From contig CAWFGC010000003.1 in NCBI GenBank assembly GCA_963815185.1, forward strand, positions 248,001 to 312,000: a DNA stretch of 64,000 nt, read 5' to 3'. Below the pieces are notes generated by a model. It was given only the letters and a program-made list of their open reading frames with translations. It was not told where the DNA came from and made no database searches. The DNA comes from SHZL01 sp963815185 (GTDB taxonomy: Bacteria > Pseudomonadota > Gammaproteobacteria > Xanthomonadales > SZUA-36). Positions 26,872 to 35,730 of the stretch are shown here, piece by piece; positions within the stretch are counted from its first letter, which is position 1; each line of letters opens with the position of its first letter. The position numbers were made by a program, and so were the translations under genes.

Positions 26872-27006
26872 GTTTTTCGGCCTCCGATCGACTAACCCGG
26901 CTTCGTTCGCATTTCACCGAGTTGGTGGCAAAATCCTGACAAATTCTACGCCTTGTCAATGCATTTGTCCCTGCCACCACACCCCATGTTCGGCGTAATT
27001 CCTGAC

Positions 27007-27052
27007 TACGGGGAGAAAAGAACCATGCCGCTGCGGTCATTCTCTCCCCGTA
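27007..27052. repeat. 10-bp perfect inverted repeat in intergenic region
   Basis: TACGGGGAGA at 27007-27016 is exactly complementary to TCTCCCCGTA at 27043-27052, with a 26-base spacer. It lies in the 357-bp gap (26872-27228) between the minus-strand GST and the plus-strand YCF48-like gene. No T-run follows, so it is not a standard terminator. It could be an operator or a structured leader. Nothing else was seen in this gap. Confidence 0.5.
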
Positions 27053-27228
27053 TTTGCACAGATTCCTTGGCCGATCCGAGTCTACATGATTGTATTTACA
27101 GCATTAAAAGGTCCCACCGGCTTCTGTTGATTCAGATCAGACTCGCTGCATCGTGGATCAACTAGACTTTATGTTTCGATGCCCAACGAAACGCGTGCAC
27201 GGGCCAGGCAGGCGGCTACAGATATTAG

Positions 27229-28227
27229 ATGAATAGGATCGTTGAAAGCACACTGGAGATACTTGTCTCCCTGCTAATCGTCGGCGGACTGCTATACGTG
27301 GCATTCTATGTCAAACCCACGGTAACGGTACCCGAATACACGCCCACCTTGTTTGAATACCGTGACCATTACTACGGGGTCGTTTCCCCTGACGCAGAAA
27401 ATCGGGTCATCTGGGCTGTCGGCAACAATGGCAGAGTCATCCGCTCGGACAACGCTGGCAAGGAGTGGCGGATTCAGGATACGCCTACCAAGCACGACTT
27501 GCAGGCCATTGCCGCATGGGATAGCGATTCAGCCATTGTGGTCGGAGACCTGGCAACGGTGCTGACGACCGATGACGGCGGCAAGACCTGGACCATGGTC
27601 CCCATCCAGGTTTATGAATTCGGCGACCAGTTATTGCAAATCTACGTCGATTCAACCAACGGACAGGCATGGCTGACGGGAACCATGGGCACGGTGATGA
27701 AGAGCGATGACCGGGGTAAAACCTGGATCATGGTCCACCCGCAAGAAGATCTGGCATGGAACGGCATCACGATCGCTCCTGACGGCAGCATCTGGGTCGT
27801 AGGCGAGTTCGGGCGCCTGCAACGTTCCACAGATGATGGCGCCAGCTGGCAGGAAGTCGAGGCGCCCACTTCAGGCTCCAGCCTCATGTCCATCGCCTTT
27901 TCGGACCAGCAGCATGGCATTGCGGCAGGCCTGTCCGGCGTGGTCGTCCACACCGAAGATGGCGGTGACAGCTGGTCGCAGGTAGAGGGCGTTACCCAGG
28001 CGCACCTGTTCGACATCATCTGGGATGGTCAGCAGTTTGTCGCCATCGGCGATAACGGCATCCTGGCGGACTTTTCGGCCGGGGGGCAAGTGCTTCAGGT
28101 AGGCCGGATACACCCGGACAATTCCCTCTGGTACACCCAGATCACGCCCTTTACTGCATCAAGCTATCTGATTGCAGGGGCCAACCTGGGATTGCACAGC
28201 GGGGAAAATTGGAATGTTTACCAGTAA
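27229..28227 (+). CDS. YCF48-like beta-propeller protein with N-terminal membrane anchor
   Basis: A 332-residue protein with one hydrophobic segment (about residues 9-28) followed by repeated BNR/YCF48 blades. At least five copies of the Asp-box type motif are visible: AGKEWRI, GGKTWTMV, RGKTWIMV, DGASWQEV and GGDSWSQV. The propeller is expected to be periplasmic, anchored in the inner membrane. In many proteobacteria such genes stand beside an RND transporter, DUF1302 and DUF1329 proteins, as here, and the group is linked to handling of hydrophobic compounds. It probably assists assembly or function of the transporter encoded 53 bp downstream. Confidence 0.88.
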   Translation: MNRIVESTLEILVSLLIVGGLLYVAFYVKPTVTVPEYTPTLFEYRDHYYGVVSPDAENRVIWAVGNNGRVIRSDNAGKEWRIQDTPTKHDLQAIAAWDSDSAIVVGDLATVLTTDDGGKTWTMVPIQVYEFGDQLLQIYVDSTNGQAWLTGTMGTVMKSDDRGKTWIMVHPQEDLAWNGITIAPDGSIWVVGEFGRLQRSTDDGASWQEVEAPTSGSSLMSIAFSDQQHGIAAGLSGVVVHTEDGGDSWSQVEGVTQAHLFDIIWDGQQFVAIGDNGILADFSAGGQVLQVGRIHPDNSLWYTQITPFTASSYLIAGANLGLHSGENWNVYQ

Positions 28228-28280
28228 AACGGCCATGCAATCCCCATCGCCAAAATGATCAGCAGATAACACCAGGGCCC

Positions 28281-30620
28281 ATGGAAAAGAAAATCGCCAA
28301 TTTCTGTCTCCGCTTCCGGTATCCGCTCATACTGACGATTGTCGCCTTGACTCTGGGCTTGGGGTATTTCGCTACCCATATCAACATCAAGACCGTTTTC
28401 TCGGATTTGCAACCGCCGAATCATCCTTACATCAAGACCAACGAACAATTCAAGCTTACCTTTGGCGGCGCCAATCAGGTGTCGCTGATGGTCGAGGTGA
28501 CCCAAGGTGATATCTTCACTCATGAAACCCTGAAAGTGGTCGACGACCTGACCAAGGGTCTCCAGTATCTGGATGCCGTCAACCAGTTCCAGATCATTTC
28601 GCTGGCCACCAAGAAACTGAAAACAATAAAGGCATCGACAGAGGGAATCGTTGCCGAGCCGCTGATGTGGCCACATCTTCCTGAAACCGATGCAGATATC
28701 CAGCAGCTCAGAGACAAGGTCATTGCCAATCCGTTGGTCTATGGCCAGTATGTTTCCCGCGATCTGAAATCGGCGCTGGTCACCGTTGATTTTATTGATC
28801 GTCTGGTGGACTACAACAAGGTGTATCCACAAATACTCGAGCTTGTTTCAAAGCTCGAGAAACCGGGCATGCGGATCCGAATTGTGGGGCAACCGGTCCT
28901 GGCCGGCATGGTCATTGAACATCTGCCGGAGACACTTCGGATAGTCGGTTACATTACCTTGCTCATTGCACTTATCCTGCTGGTGACCCTGGGGACGCTC
29001 AGAGGCATGTTCCTGCCTTTGCTGTCCGGAGCCATATCAGGCATCTGGGCTCTGGGGATCATCCAGGTGATGGGGATCAATCTCGACCCGCTGGCCATTG
29101 TGATCACCTTCCTCATAGCCGCGCGGGCTGTGTCCCATGCCGTGCAGTTGATTCTTGCCTTCGACTACGAACGCGAATCGGGTATCAGCGATCCACTCGA
29201 AGCCGCCAAAGTATCGCTCAGCAAGCTCCTGCGCCCCGGCATCCTGGGGCTTGGGACCGATGCGGGGGCGATGCTGGTCGTGGCGTTGACGCCGATTCCG
29301 CTTTTGCAGAAAGCCGCACTGATGGGGACGCTGTGGCTCGGGACCATGGTGATCTGCACCATAATGATGGTCCCGGTGATACTGTCATGGACCAGGCGTC
29401 ATCATGCACATCGCCTGGTCAATCTGGGTGCCGGCCGGGCCATGTCGGGACTGCTTGAGCTGTGTGCAAGACTAACCACACATCGCAGCAGCGCCATTGC
29501 CATCCTTACGTTCAGCCTGGTTATTCTTGTCATCACGGCCTTCTTCGCCAAGGACATCAACATCGGCGACACCAATGCCGGTTCGCCCATCCTGTGGCAG
29601 GATTCCACCTACAACCAGGATGATGCCGCCATCAATTCCCGCTTTCCCGGCAGTGACCGGATGTTCGTGGTGGTCGAGGGAGAAGAGGAGAATACCTTAA
29701 AGCGTCCGGACGTACTTGCCAACGTATCCTATTTCCAGAAGTACATCGAAGCATTGCCCGAAGTGGGCGCCGCCGTTTCCATTTCCGATATCATCCGGCC
29801 GGTCAACATGGCCCTGCATGAAGGAAACCCCCGCTATTACAAGGTGGCCGATGATCCGGTTGGCAATGCCGAGATGATTTATCTGGCGACAGCCAGTTCG
29901 GACCCGGGCGATATCGATAGATTCATCGACAGGAAGTACAAAAATGGTTCGGTGCTGATTTATTTTCGCGATCACAAGGGTGATTCAATCCGCCGGGGAA
30001 TCAAGACCATTACCGAATTCCAAAAGAACAATCCGATGGAAGGAGCGGACTATCGTTTGGCCGGCGGCCTGATCGGCATCCTGGCGGCCGTTAACGAGGT
30101 GATCCTCTCGGGGCAGTTACAGAGCATCGCGCTGGCGCTGTTATTGCTTTTTGCATTTTGCGCCATCGCCTACAGGACACCGCAGGCTGGATTGTTTTTT
30201 CTACCCATCGTTGTGCTGTCCAACACCATCACCTTTTCCTTCATGAGCCTGTATGGCATCGGACTCAATATCAATACCTTGCCGGTCGCGGCGCTCGGCA
30301 TTGGTCTGGGGGTGGATTACGCCTTCTACATCTCCGACCGCATCGCGGAGCGCTATGCCAACGACAGGGATTTGCGTGACAGCATCCACTTTGGACTGAA
30401 GACGGCCGGACGCGGCGTGATCATCACGGCATTGTCCATGGTGACGTCGGTGGCGCTCTGGTACTTCCTCTCTTCGCTGCGGTTCCAGGCTGAGATGGGT
30501 CTGCTGATCGCATTGTGGATGTCGGTTTCGGCCATCAGCAGTCTGCTGGTAATTCCATCGATGATCTATGTGTTCAAACCGCGCTTCCTGCTGGGGCGTT
30601 TGATCCCCGGAGCAGTTTGA
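28281..30620 (+). CDS. RND family transporter (MMPL-like)
   Basis: A 779-residue integral membrane protein of the RND/MMPL superfamily. It has one N-terminal membrane helix (YPLILTIVALTLGLGYFA), a large periplasmic domain, a cluster of about five helices from about residue 215, a second periplasmic domain, and a second cluster from about residue 610. The GLGVDYAFYISDR segment in the second cluster carries the conserved acidic residue region. Two-fold symmetry is clear. I start at ATG 28281 rather than the upstream TTG frame. It lies between the YCF48-like and DUF1302 genes. A lipid or hydrophobic-substrate exporter or importer driven by proton motive force is likely. Confidence 0.92.
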   Translation: MEKKIANFCLRFRYPLILTIVALTLGLGYFATHINIKTVFSDLQPPNHPYIKTNEQFKLTFGGANQVSLMVEVTQGDIFTHETLKVVDDLTKGLQYLDAVNQFQIISLATKKLKTIKASTEGIVAEPLMWPHLPETDADIQQLRDKVIANPLVYGQYVSRDLKSALVTVDFIDRLVDYNKVYPQILELVSKLEKPGMRIRIVGQPVLAGMVIEHLPETLRIVGYITLLIALILLVTLGTLRGMFLPLLSGAISGIWALGIIQVMGINLDPLAIVITFLIAARAVSHAVQLILAFDYERESGISDPLEAAKVSLSKLLRPGILGLGTDAGAMLVVALTPIPLLQKAALMGTLWLGTMVICTIMMVPVILSWTRRHHAHRLVNLGAGRAMSGLLELCARLTTHRSSAIAILTFSLVILVITAFFAKDINIGDTNAGSPILWQDSTYNQDDAAINSRFPGSDRMFVVVEGEEENTLKRPDVLANVSYFQKYIEALPEVGAAVSISDIIRPVNMALHEGNPRYYKVADDPVGNAEMIYLATASSDPGDIDRFIDRKYKNGSVLIYFRDHKGDSIRRGIKTITEFQKNNPMEGADYRLAGGLIGILAAVNEVILSGQLQSIALALLLLFAFCAIAYRTPQAGLFFLPIVVLSNTITFSFMSLYGIGLNINTLPVAALGIGLGVDYAFYISDRIAERYANDRDLRDSIHFGLKTAGRGVIITALSMVTSVALWYFLSSLRFQAEMGLLIALWMSVSAISSLLVIPSMIYVFKPRFLLGRLIPGAV

Positions 30621-30748
30621 TGGTACGGCTTATGGCGGACGGCGTGATGTGGAGTTTTGAAAATAATGCAGACAAGTGGAAATGCCAAATTCAAGCCGTA
30701 AGTACATCTGAAGAAGAGTACGTTGAAATGATAGATACTGGAATCTAA
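30620..30748 (+). CDS. possible 42-residue small protein
   Basis: An ATG overlaps the transporter stop (TGATG) and opens a 42-codon frame rich in acidic residues near its end (STSEEEYVEM), with no membrane segment or known motif. The stop-start overlap suggests translation by re-initiation. It lies 41 bp before the DUF1302 gene. It may be a chance frame; no family was recognised. Confidence 0.3.
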   Translation: MVRLMADGVMWSFENNADKWKCQIQAVSTSEEEYVEMIDTGI

Positions 30749-30789
30749 ACGTGCATTGGTCAATTAAGGCACAACGGGAGAGAATAGCG

Positions 30790-32325
30790 ATGAACGCAAG
30801 AGTGACGAAATGTTCGCTGGTGATATTGCTGAGCCTGCTTTTGGCGCCGGCGGTAGCGTGGTCCTCGGATTTCGGACCCTTCAGACTGACCGGATACTTG
30901 AGGCAATACACCAGTATGAATCTTGAGGATGTACCGGAAACCCCACAGGATGATGCCGGGGACATCTCCATGAACCGCTGGACCTTTTTCCTGGACGCAG
31001 GCACCACCACGGGTCCTCTGCGCTGGACTGGTCGTTTCCGCGCGTCTTACGAAAACCTGACACATTACGAGGAACGTCTGGAGGACGCGGCTAATTTCCT
31101 GCGTTCTCTGGATACGGCAGCACCTGGAAGAAAGTCCGATTTCACCGATGAATACAATGAGCTGGACGTGCGGGAGTTGTTTTTCGACGTGGATCTCGGC
31201 AGCCGGTTTTCAGCACGGATTGGCCGCCAGCAGGTGGTGTGGGGGGAAACCGACTTTTTCCATGCCACCGATGTGATCCATGGCTACGATTTTCGCTGGC
31301 GCAGCTTTTACGTACCTGAAAACGAAGATGTTCGCAAACCCCTGATCCTGCTGAACGGCACCCTGCAGGTTCCGGAATTGAACGGCAGCCTTCAGCTTAT
31401 TGTGCGGCCGGCCCTTGACAAGGCTGAGTGGATTGGAAATTCCCTCCCCACCTTCGGCGGCCGCTGGTCCAATAATCTTAGCAAGGGGTTCCCGCTGGCC
31501 ACCAATGAAGTTCCGGGTCCAGCATTGGGTATATTCGGCACGCCGGCGGGCGCAATCTTCAACTACCACCATAAGGCTGGCGATACGGATAACGCACACT
31601 ACGGCTTCCGCTGGACAGGCCTGCTGGGTAAGAATGAGAACCTGGACTACTCCCTGATGTACTATCACGGCCAGGGGGGCTTTCAACAGGATCCGATTTT
31701 GACCCTGAACCCGCAAACCTTCGGTCTTGAGTTCATTCTGCCCGAGACCGATACCGTGGGTGCAACACTCAGCAGTTATGTCACCGCGCTGGACATGACC
31801 TATCGGGCCGAAGTCGCCTACACCCCCAACAGGAAGTTCTCCAGCGGCGTGACCGTGCCTTTGCCGCTGCAGATTGTGGAAAAGGATGCCTGGAACCTGT
31901 TGCTTGGCTTCGACAAAAACCCACGCCTGCAGAAATGGCTCAAGACCAGCAGCCAGAGCCTGTTTACGGTGCAGGTTTTCGACTGGTACCTGCCCGGGGT
32001 GAACAAATACGATGCCATTGGGAACTTCACCGGTTCTGGCGTTTACAGGGAGCACAACGTGCTTGCCACAATGATCCTGACGTTACCGTATATGCACGAT
32101 ACCCTGATCGGGACTTTGGTCGGCATTGCCGATCTGACACAGGGCGGTGCTTTTGTAATCCCGTCACTGGAATATCAATTGGGACCACACTGGCGCTTCA
32201 AGCTTGAAGCAGACCTGGCGCTTGGCGGCCAGTCCATTACCAATCCATCGGCACCGGACGGCAGCATAGTCGGCGGTTTCGAGCATAATAGTCAACTACT
32301 GCTTCGCACAACATTCCAGTTTTGA
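30790..32325 (+). CDS. DUF1302 family outer-membrane protein
   Basis: A 511-residue protein with a signal peptide (hydrophobic residues about 8-21, cleavage near AVAWSSD), alternating aromatic/polar strands throughout and a terminal Phe (LLRTTFQF), as expected of an outer-membrane beta-barrel. The segments GRQQVVWGETDFF and FRWRSFYVPENEDVRKP are typical of DUF1302. A GGGAGA ribosome site precedes ATG 30790. DUF1302 and DUF1329 genes occur as neighbours with RND transporters. Uptake or export of hydrophobic molecules across the outer membrane is a plausible role, inferred from family context. Confidence 0.9.
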   Translation: MNARVTKCSLVILLSLLLAPAVAWSSDFGPFRLTGYLRQYTSMNLEDVPETPQDDAGDISMNRWTFFLDAGTTTGPLRWTGRFRASYENLTHYEERLEDAANFLRSLDTAAPGRKSDFTDEYNELDVRELFFDVDLGSRFSARIGRQQVVWGETDFFHATDVIHGYDFRWRSFYVPENEDVRKPLILLNGTLQVPELNGSLQLIVRPALDKAEWIGNSLPTFGGRWSNNLSKGFPLATNEVPGPALGIFGTPAGAIFNYHHKAGDTDNAHYGFRWTGLLGKNENLDYSLMYYHGQGGFQQDPILTLNPQTFGLEFILPETDTVGATLSSYVTALDMTYRAEVAYTPNRKFSSGVTVPLPLQIVEKDAWNLLLGFDKNPRLQKWLKTSSQSLFTVQVFDWYLPGVNKYDAIGNFTGSGVYREHNVLATMILTLPYMHDTLIGTLVGIADLTQGGAFVIPSLEYQLGPHWRFKLEADLALGGQSITNPSAPDGSIVGGFEHNSQLLLRTTFQF

Positions 32326-32364
32326 ACGAATCGGAACACAGTAATCACTAGCGGGAGGATATGA

Positions 32365-33639
32365 ATGATGAAAGTAACTAAGAGAACGATGTCCAAAATG
32401 CTGATAGGCGCTTTTCTGGCATCCTTCAGTCTGTTTGGCAATGCCAAGGAACTCCCCGAAGGTACCGTGATCAGCGCTCAGAACCTGGACCAGATCATGG
32501 ATGATACCTTCGAGGGTATCAAGATCAGGGATCTGCTGACAGAAAAGTTCCAGATGTGGGTGCGTGATTACGCACTGGAAATGCAACTGGGCCATTCGCA
32601 ACCGTTACAGGTCGACCCTGAGTACACTGCTGCAACCGAAAAGTACAAGGGTCAGGCCACGCTCAATTCCGACAATACCGTTTCCAATTATACGGCCGGT
32701 ATTCCGTTCACGGACGTTGACCCGGCAGACCCAGGCTGTGGCTGGAAGCAGGCATGGAATCAGTTCTATGCAAATCCCATCATGGGCAACAGCTGGATTG
32801 CACTCGGTGATGTGAAGATCTACGATGCCAAAAAAGGCGAGATCGATCACTTCACAGCATGGAGCGCCAAGTCGATCTTCGAAGGACGCACCCGGGGCGA
32901 GTCGCGTATCGGCAATCCGGACGACCATGCGCGCTACCTGCTGGTGCTGACCGAACCCTATGACATCGCCGGTATCGGCGTGTTCACCAAGCAGTACAAT
33001 AACGGTAAAGCCGATGACGGCTGGGCCTATGTGAAGGCCCTGCGCCGTGTTCGCCGAATAGCCGGTGGCAAGTCCTGGATGGACCCGCAGCCGAAGATGG
33101 ACCTGCTGAATGACGACAACCAGGCAGTCCTGGGTTATCCCGGCTGGTTCAAGAGCTGGGAGTGCAAGGGCAAGCGTCATATACTGGCTGTAACCACGGC
33201 AAATGACCCTAACCTGCCGTATACCTTTGCAGATGCCGTGAATGAAGACCAGTTCCCCCACTGGAATCCCAAGGGCCTCGTGTGGGAACCGCGGGAAGTC
33301 TACGTCGTCGAAGGCGTGCCCCCGGACGAGCATCCATACAGCAAGAAAGTGCTGTACATGGACGCGAAATATCCGTTTTACTACCACGGCGAGATGTATG
33401 ACCGCAAGGGTGACTTCTGGCGAATCTGGCGCCAATCTTATTCGATGATCAAGACCTGTGACGGCGCACCTGCCTATGCAGACACCCACACGATGTCAAT
33501 CGATTTCCAGAATCAGCGCGCGACGTTTATTCGTATCGGCCTGAACAAGTCTAACTGCCTGTCACCGGATTTCTTCGATCCGGATGTATTGAAGAAGGCA
33601 GCCTCTGGCGCTCTGGCGGAGGAGGCCAGCAAACTATAG
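32365..33639 (+). CDS. DUF1329 family periplasmic protein
   Basis: A 424-residue protein with a signal peptide (hydrophobic residues about 12-24, cleavage near GNAKELP). The mature protein is of the DUF1329 family, related to the LolB/LppX-type lipid-binding folds. Segments such as SRIGNPDDHARYLLVLTEPYDIAGIG and YKKVLYMDAKYPF-like regions are typical. A strong GGGAGGA site precedes two adjacent ATG codons at 32365 and 32368. It follows DUF1302 by 39 bp and ends the operon before two hairpins. It may carry a hydrophobic substrate between the outer-membrane protein and the RND transporter. Confidence 0.9.
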   Translation: MMKVTKRTMSKMLIGAFLASFSLFGNAKELPEGTVISAQNLDQIMDDTFEGIKIRDLLTEKFQMWVRDYALEMQLGHSQPLQVDPEYTAATEKYKGQATLNSDNTVSNYTAGIPFTDVDPADPGCGWKQAWNQFYANPIMGNSWIALGDVKIYDAKKGEIDHFTAWSAKSIFEGRTRGESRIGNPDDHARYLLVLTEPYDIAGIGVFTKQYNNGKADDGWAYVKALRRVRRIAGGKSWMDPQPKMDLLNDDNQAVLGYPGWFKSWECKGKRHILAVTTANDPNLPYTFADAVNEDQFPHWNPKGLVWEPREVYVVEGVPPDEHPYSKKVLYMDAKYPFYYHGEMYDRKGDFWRIWRQSYSMIKTCDGAPAYADTHTMSIDFQNQRATFIRIGLNKSNCLSPDFFDPDVLKKAASGALAEEASKL

Positions 33640-33659
33640 GCAAGGAAGTTTTTCTCCAA

Positions 33660-33687
33660 CAACATGGGGATACAAATCCCCATGTTG
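33660..33687 (+). terminator. first hairpin after DUF1329 gene
   Basis: A perfect 12-bp stem, CAACATGGGGAT with ATCCCCATGTTG, around a 4-base loop lies 20 bp after the DUF1329 stop. It has no T-run after it, so it may protect mRNA ends or work together with the second hairpin. Confidence 0.6.
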
Positions 33688-33695
33688 GCACCATG

Positions 33696-33722
33696 ACAAC
33701 CCCGTCCGATGGACGGGGTTGT
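33696..33722 (+). terminator. second hairpin after DUF1329 gene
   Basis: A second perfect 12-bp stem, ACAACCCCGTCC with GGACGGGGTTGT, around a 3-base loop stands 8 bp after the first. The following bases (GTCATTTCC) hold only a weak T-run. Together the two hairpins probably end or insulate the operon from the ABC exporter genes. Confidence 0.65.
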
Positions 33723-33882
33723 GTCATTTCCGTGCGATGCATCTGAACTATATGCCTGAGGTGGGTTCCATACCGGCGGCATGACCGGAGCGGAGCAAGT
33801 CGCTAGACTGAATATCCGATAGGCATTGAAGTCATTGCGCAAATGGCCTGCGCAGATGAAGTCTGCAATGAGAATCCGGTAC

Positions 33883-35011
33883 ATGAAAAAATGGATAATT
33901 TTGGCATTGATTGCCATCGCAGCGGTCGCGATCTACATCAACTCACAGCGGGCGAAAGTGCTGCGCCTCAGCGCAGTACCGGTTACACGCGGTGAAGTAA
34001 TCGCCTCGGTAACCAATACGCGGGCGGGTACGGTGGACGCCTGCAGGCGCTCCGGTATCGCCCCGGCGACGGGCGGCAATATCACCGCGCTGTATGTGGA
34101 CGACGGGGATAGGGTCAAACAGGGGCAGTTGCTGCTGGAATTGTGGAACGCCGACCACAAAGCCCAGGTGAAACTGGCTGAACGCGACGCAGCGGCCGCC
34201 AAATCGATGAGCCGGCAGGCCTGCGTCACTGCTGATGTGGCCAAACGGGCGGCCGACCGCTTGGTGCGGCTGCGGGAAAGCAAGGTCGCCTCGCAGGATG
34301 CCGTGGAAAAGGCCGTGGGCGAGGCGGAATCCGCAGCAGCGGCCTGCGATGCATCGAAAGACGCGGCGCTGGTGAAGGATGCCGCCGTCGAACTGGCGCG
34401 CGCCACGCTGGAGCGAACCCTACTGCGGGCGCCTTTCGATGGTGTGATCGCCGAAATCAACGGCGAACTGGGTGAATTCGTCACCCCATCGCCCGTGGGA
34501 ATACCCACCTTGCCCACGGTGGATCTGATCGATAACAGCTGTCTTTATATCAAGGCGCCCATCGACGAGGTCGATGCCCCCAACGTGCGCGCCGGGCTCA
34601 AGGCCTGGATCACGCTGGATGCCTTCAAGGAGCGAAAGTTTTCCGGCAAGGTCCGCCGCGTTGCGCCCTACGTGCTGGATCTTGAAAAGCAATCCCGCAC
34701 GGTGGACGTGGAAGCGGTGATCGATGACCCGGAGATGCAGGTGCTGTTGCCGGGCTATAGCGCCGATGTACAGATCATCCTGGATGAACGACAAGATGTC
34801 CTCCACGTACCGACCGGCGCCATTGTGGAGGGTTCCAGCGTTTATGTCATTCCCGCAAAGGGAGGCAAAGTGGAAAAACGGACCATCAAGGCGGGGCTGT
34901 CAAACTGGGAAATCACCGAGATCCTGTCCGGCCTGCAAAGAAGGCGAATACGTGGTCAAGTCTGTGGACCGCGAAGGCCTGGCTGACGGCGTGATGGCCG
35001 AGATCGAGTAG
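33883..35011 (+). CDS. HlyD/MacA-type membrane fusion protein, frameshifted near 3' end
   Basis: An adaptor protein of an ABC exporter, about 375 residues when read across one indel. It has an N-terminal membrane helix (KKWIILALIAIAAVAIYI), a biotinyl-lipoyl half motif (GNITALYVDDGDRVKQGQLLLEL), an alpha-helical hairpin from about residue 95 to 175, the second half motif (RTLLRAPFDGVIAEINGELGEFV) and a beta-barrel domain. The frame leaves the family sequence at 34937-34939 (AAA); removing one A restores GLQEGEYVVKSVD and a stop at 35009-35011. As written, the frame ends at 34986. ATG 33883 is chosen as start; ATG 33868 is possible. ATPase and permease genes follow directly. Confidence 0.82.
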
Positions 35012-35028
35012 CGGTTCCCCTGGCCGCG

Positions 35029-35730
35029 ATGATTCGACTGGAAAACATCTGCCGTGATTTTCACGTGGGCGACGAAATTGTCCATGCGCTGAAGGACGTC
35101 AACCAGCACATCGAGGCCGGAGATTATGTTTCGATCATGGGCCCTTCAGGGTCCGGCAAGTCGACATTGCTCAATGTGCTCGGTCTGCTCGACACGCCGA
35201 CTTCCGGGCATTATTGGCTCGATGGCCGCGATGTGTCCGGACTGGATGACGACGAACTGGCGGCAACGCGGCAAAGCGTGATCGGCTTCGTCTTCCAGGC
35301 CTTCCACCTGATCTCGCGCATGACGGCCCTCGAGAACGTCGAACTGCCGATGATTCTCGCCGGCGTCCGGCCCAGGGAGCGGCGGGAAAGCGCGCAGGAC
35401 ATGCTGGTCAGGACCGGACTGGCGGACCGTATGGGTCATCGCCCGGATCAGCTTTCGGGCGGCCAGCGCCAGCGTGTTGCCATTGCCCGCTCGATGGTAA
35501 TGCAACCCAAGGTGCTGCTCGCCGATGAGCCAACCGGTAATCTCGACACGCAATCCGGCAATGAAGTGCTGGAGATTCTCGAAAAGCTCAATGCCGACGG
35601 CCTGACCCTGATTTTGGTCACCCATGATCCCAAAATCGGTCAGCGCTCTCACCGCAGCCTGCAGATGGAAGACGGTGCAATCATTTCCGATCGGGCAACC
35701 GCCAGGGAGACCGCCCATGCGCCTGGCTGA
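35029..35730 (+). CDS. ABC transporter ATP-binding protein (MacB/LolD type)
   Basis: A 233-residue ABC ATPase with Walker A GPSGSGKST at about residues 38-46, the Q-loop in FVFQAFHL, the signature LSGGQRQRVAIARS at about 141, Walker B VLLADEPTGNLD and an H-loop in VTHDP. The GNLD segment and length are typical of the MacB/LolD/FtsE class, which works with FtsX-type permeases. It follows the adaptor gene by 17 bp, and its 3' end overlaps the first permease gene by 14 bp. It energises an exporter or mechanotransmission complex at the inner membrane. Confidence 0.95.
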   Translation: MIRLENICRDFHVGDEIVHALKDVNQHIEAGDYVSIMGPSGSGKSTLLNVLGLLDTPTSGHYWLDGRDVSGLDDDELAATRQSVIGFVFQAFHLISRMTALENVELPMILAGVRPRERRESAQDMLVRTGLADRMGHRPDQLSGGQRQRVAIARSMVMQPKVLLADEPTGNLDTQSGNEVLEILEKLNADGLTLILVTHDPKIGQRSHRSLQMEDGAIISDRATARETAHAPG

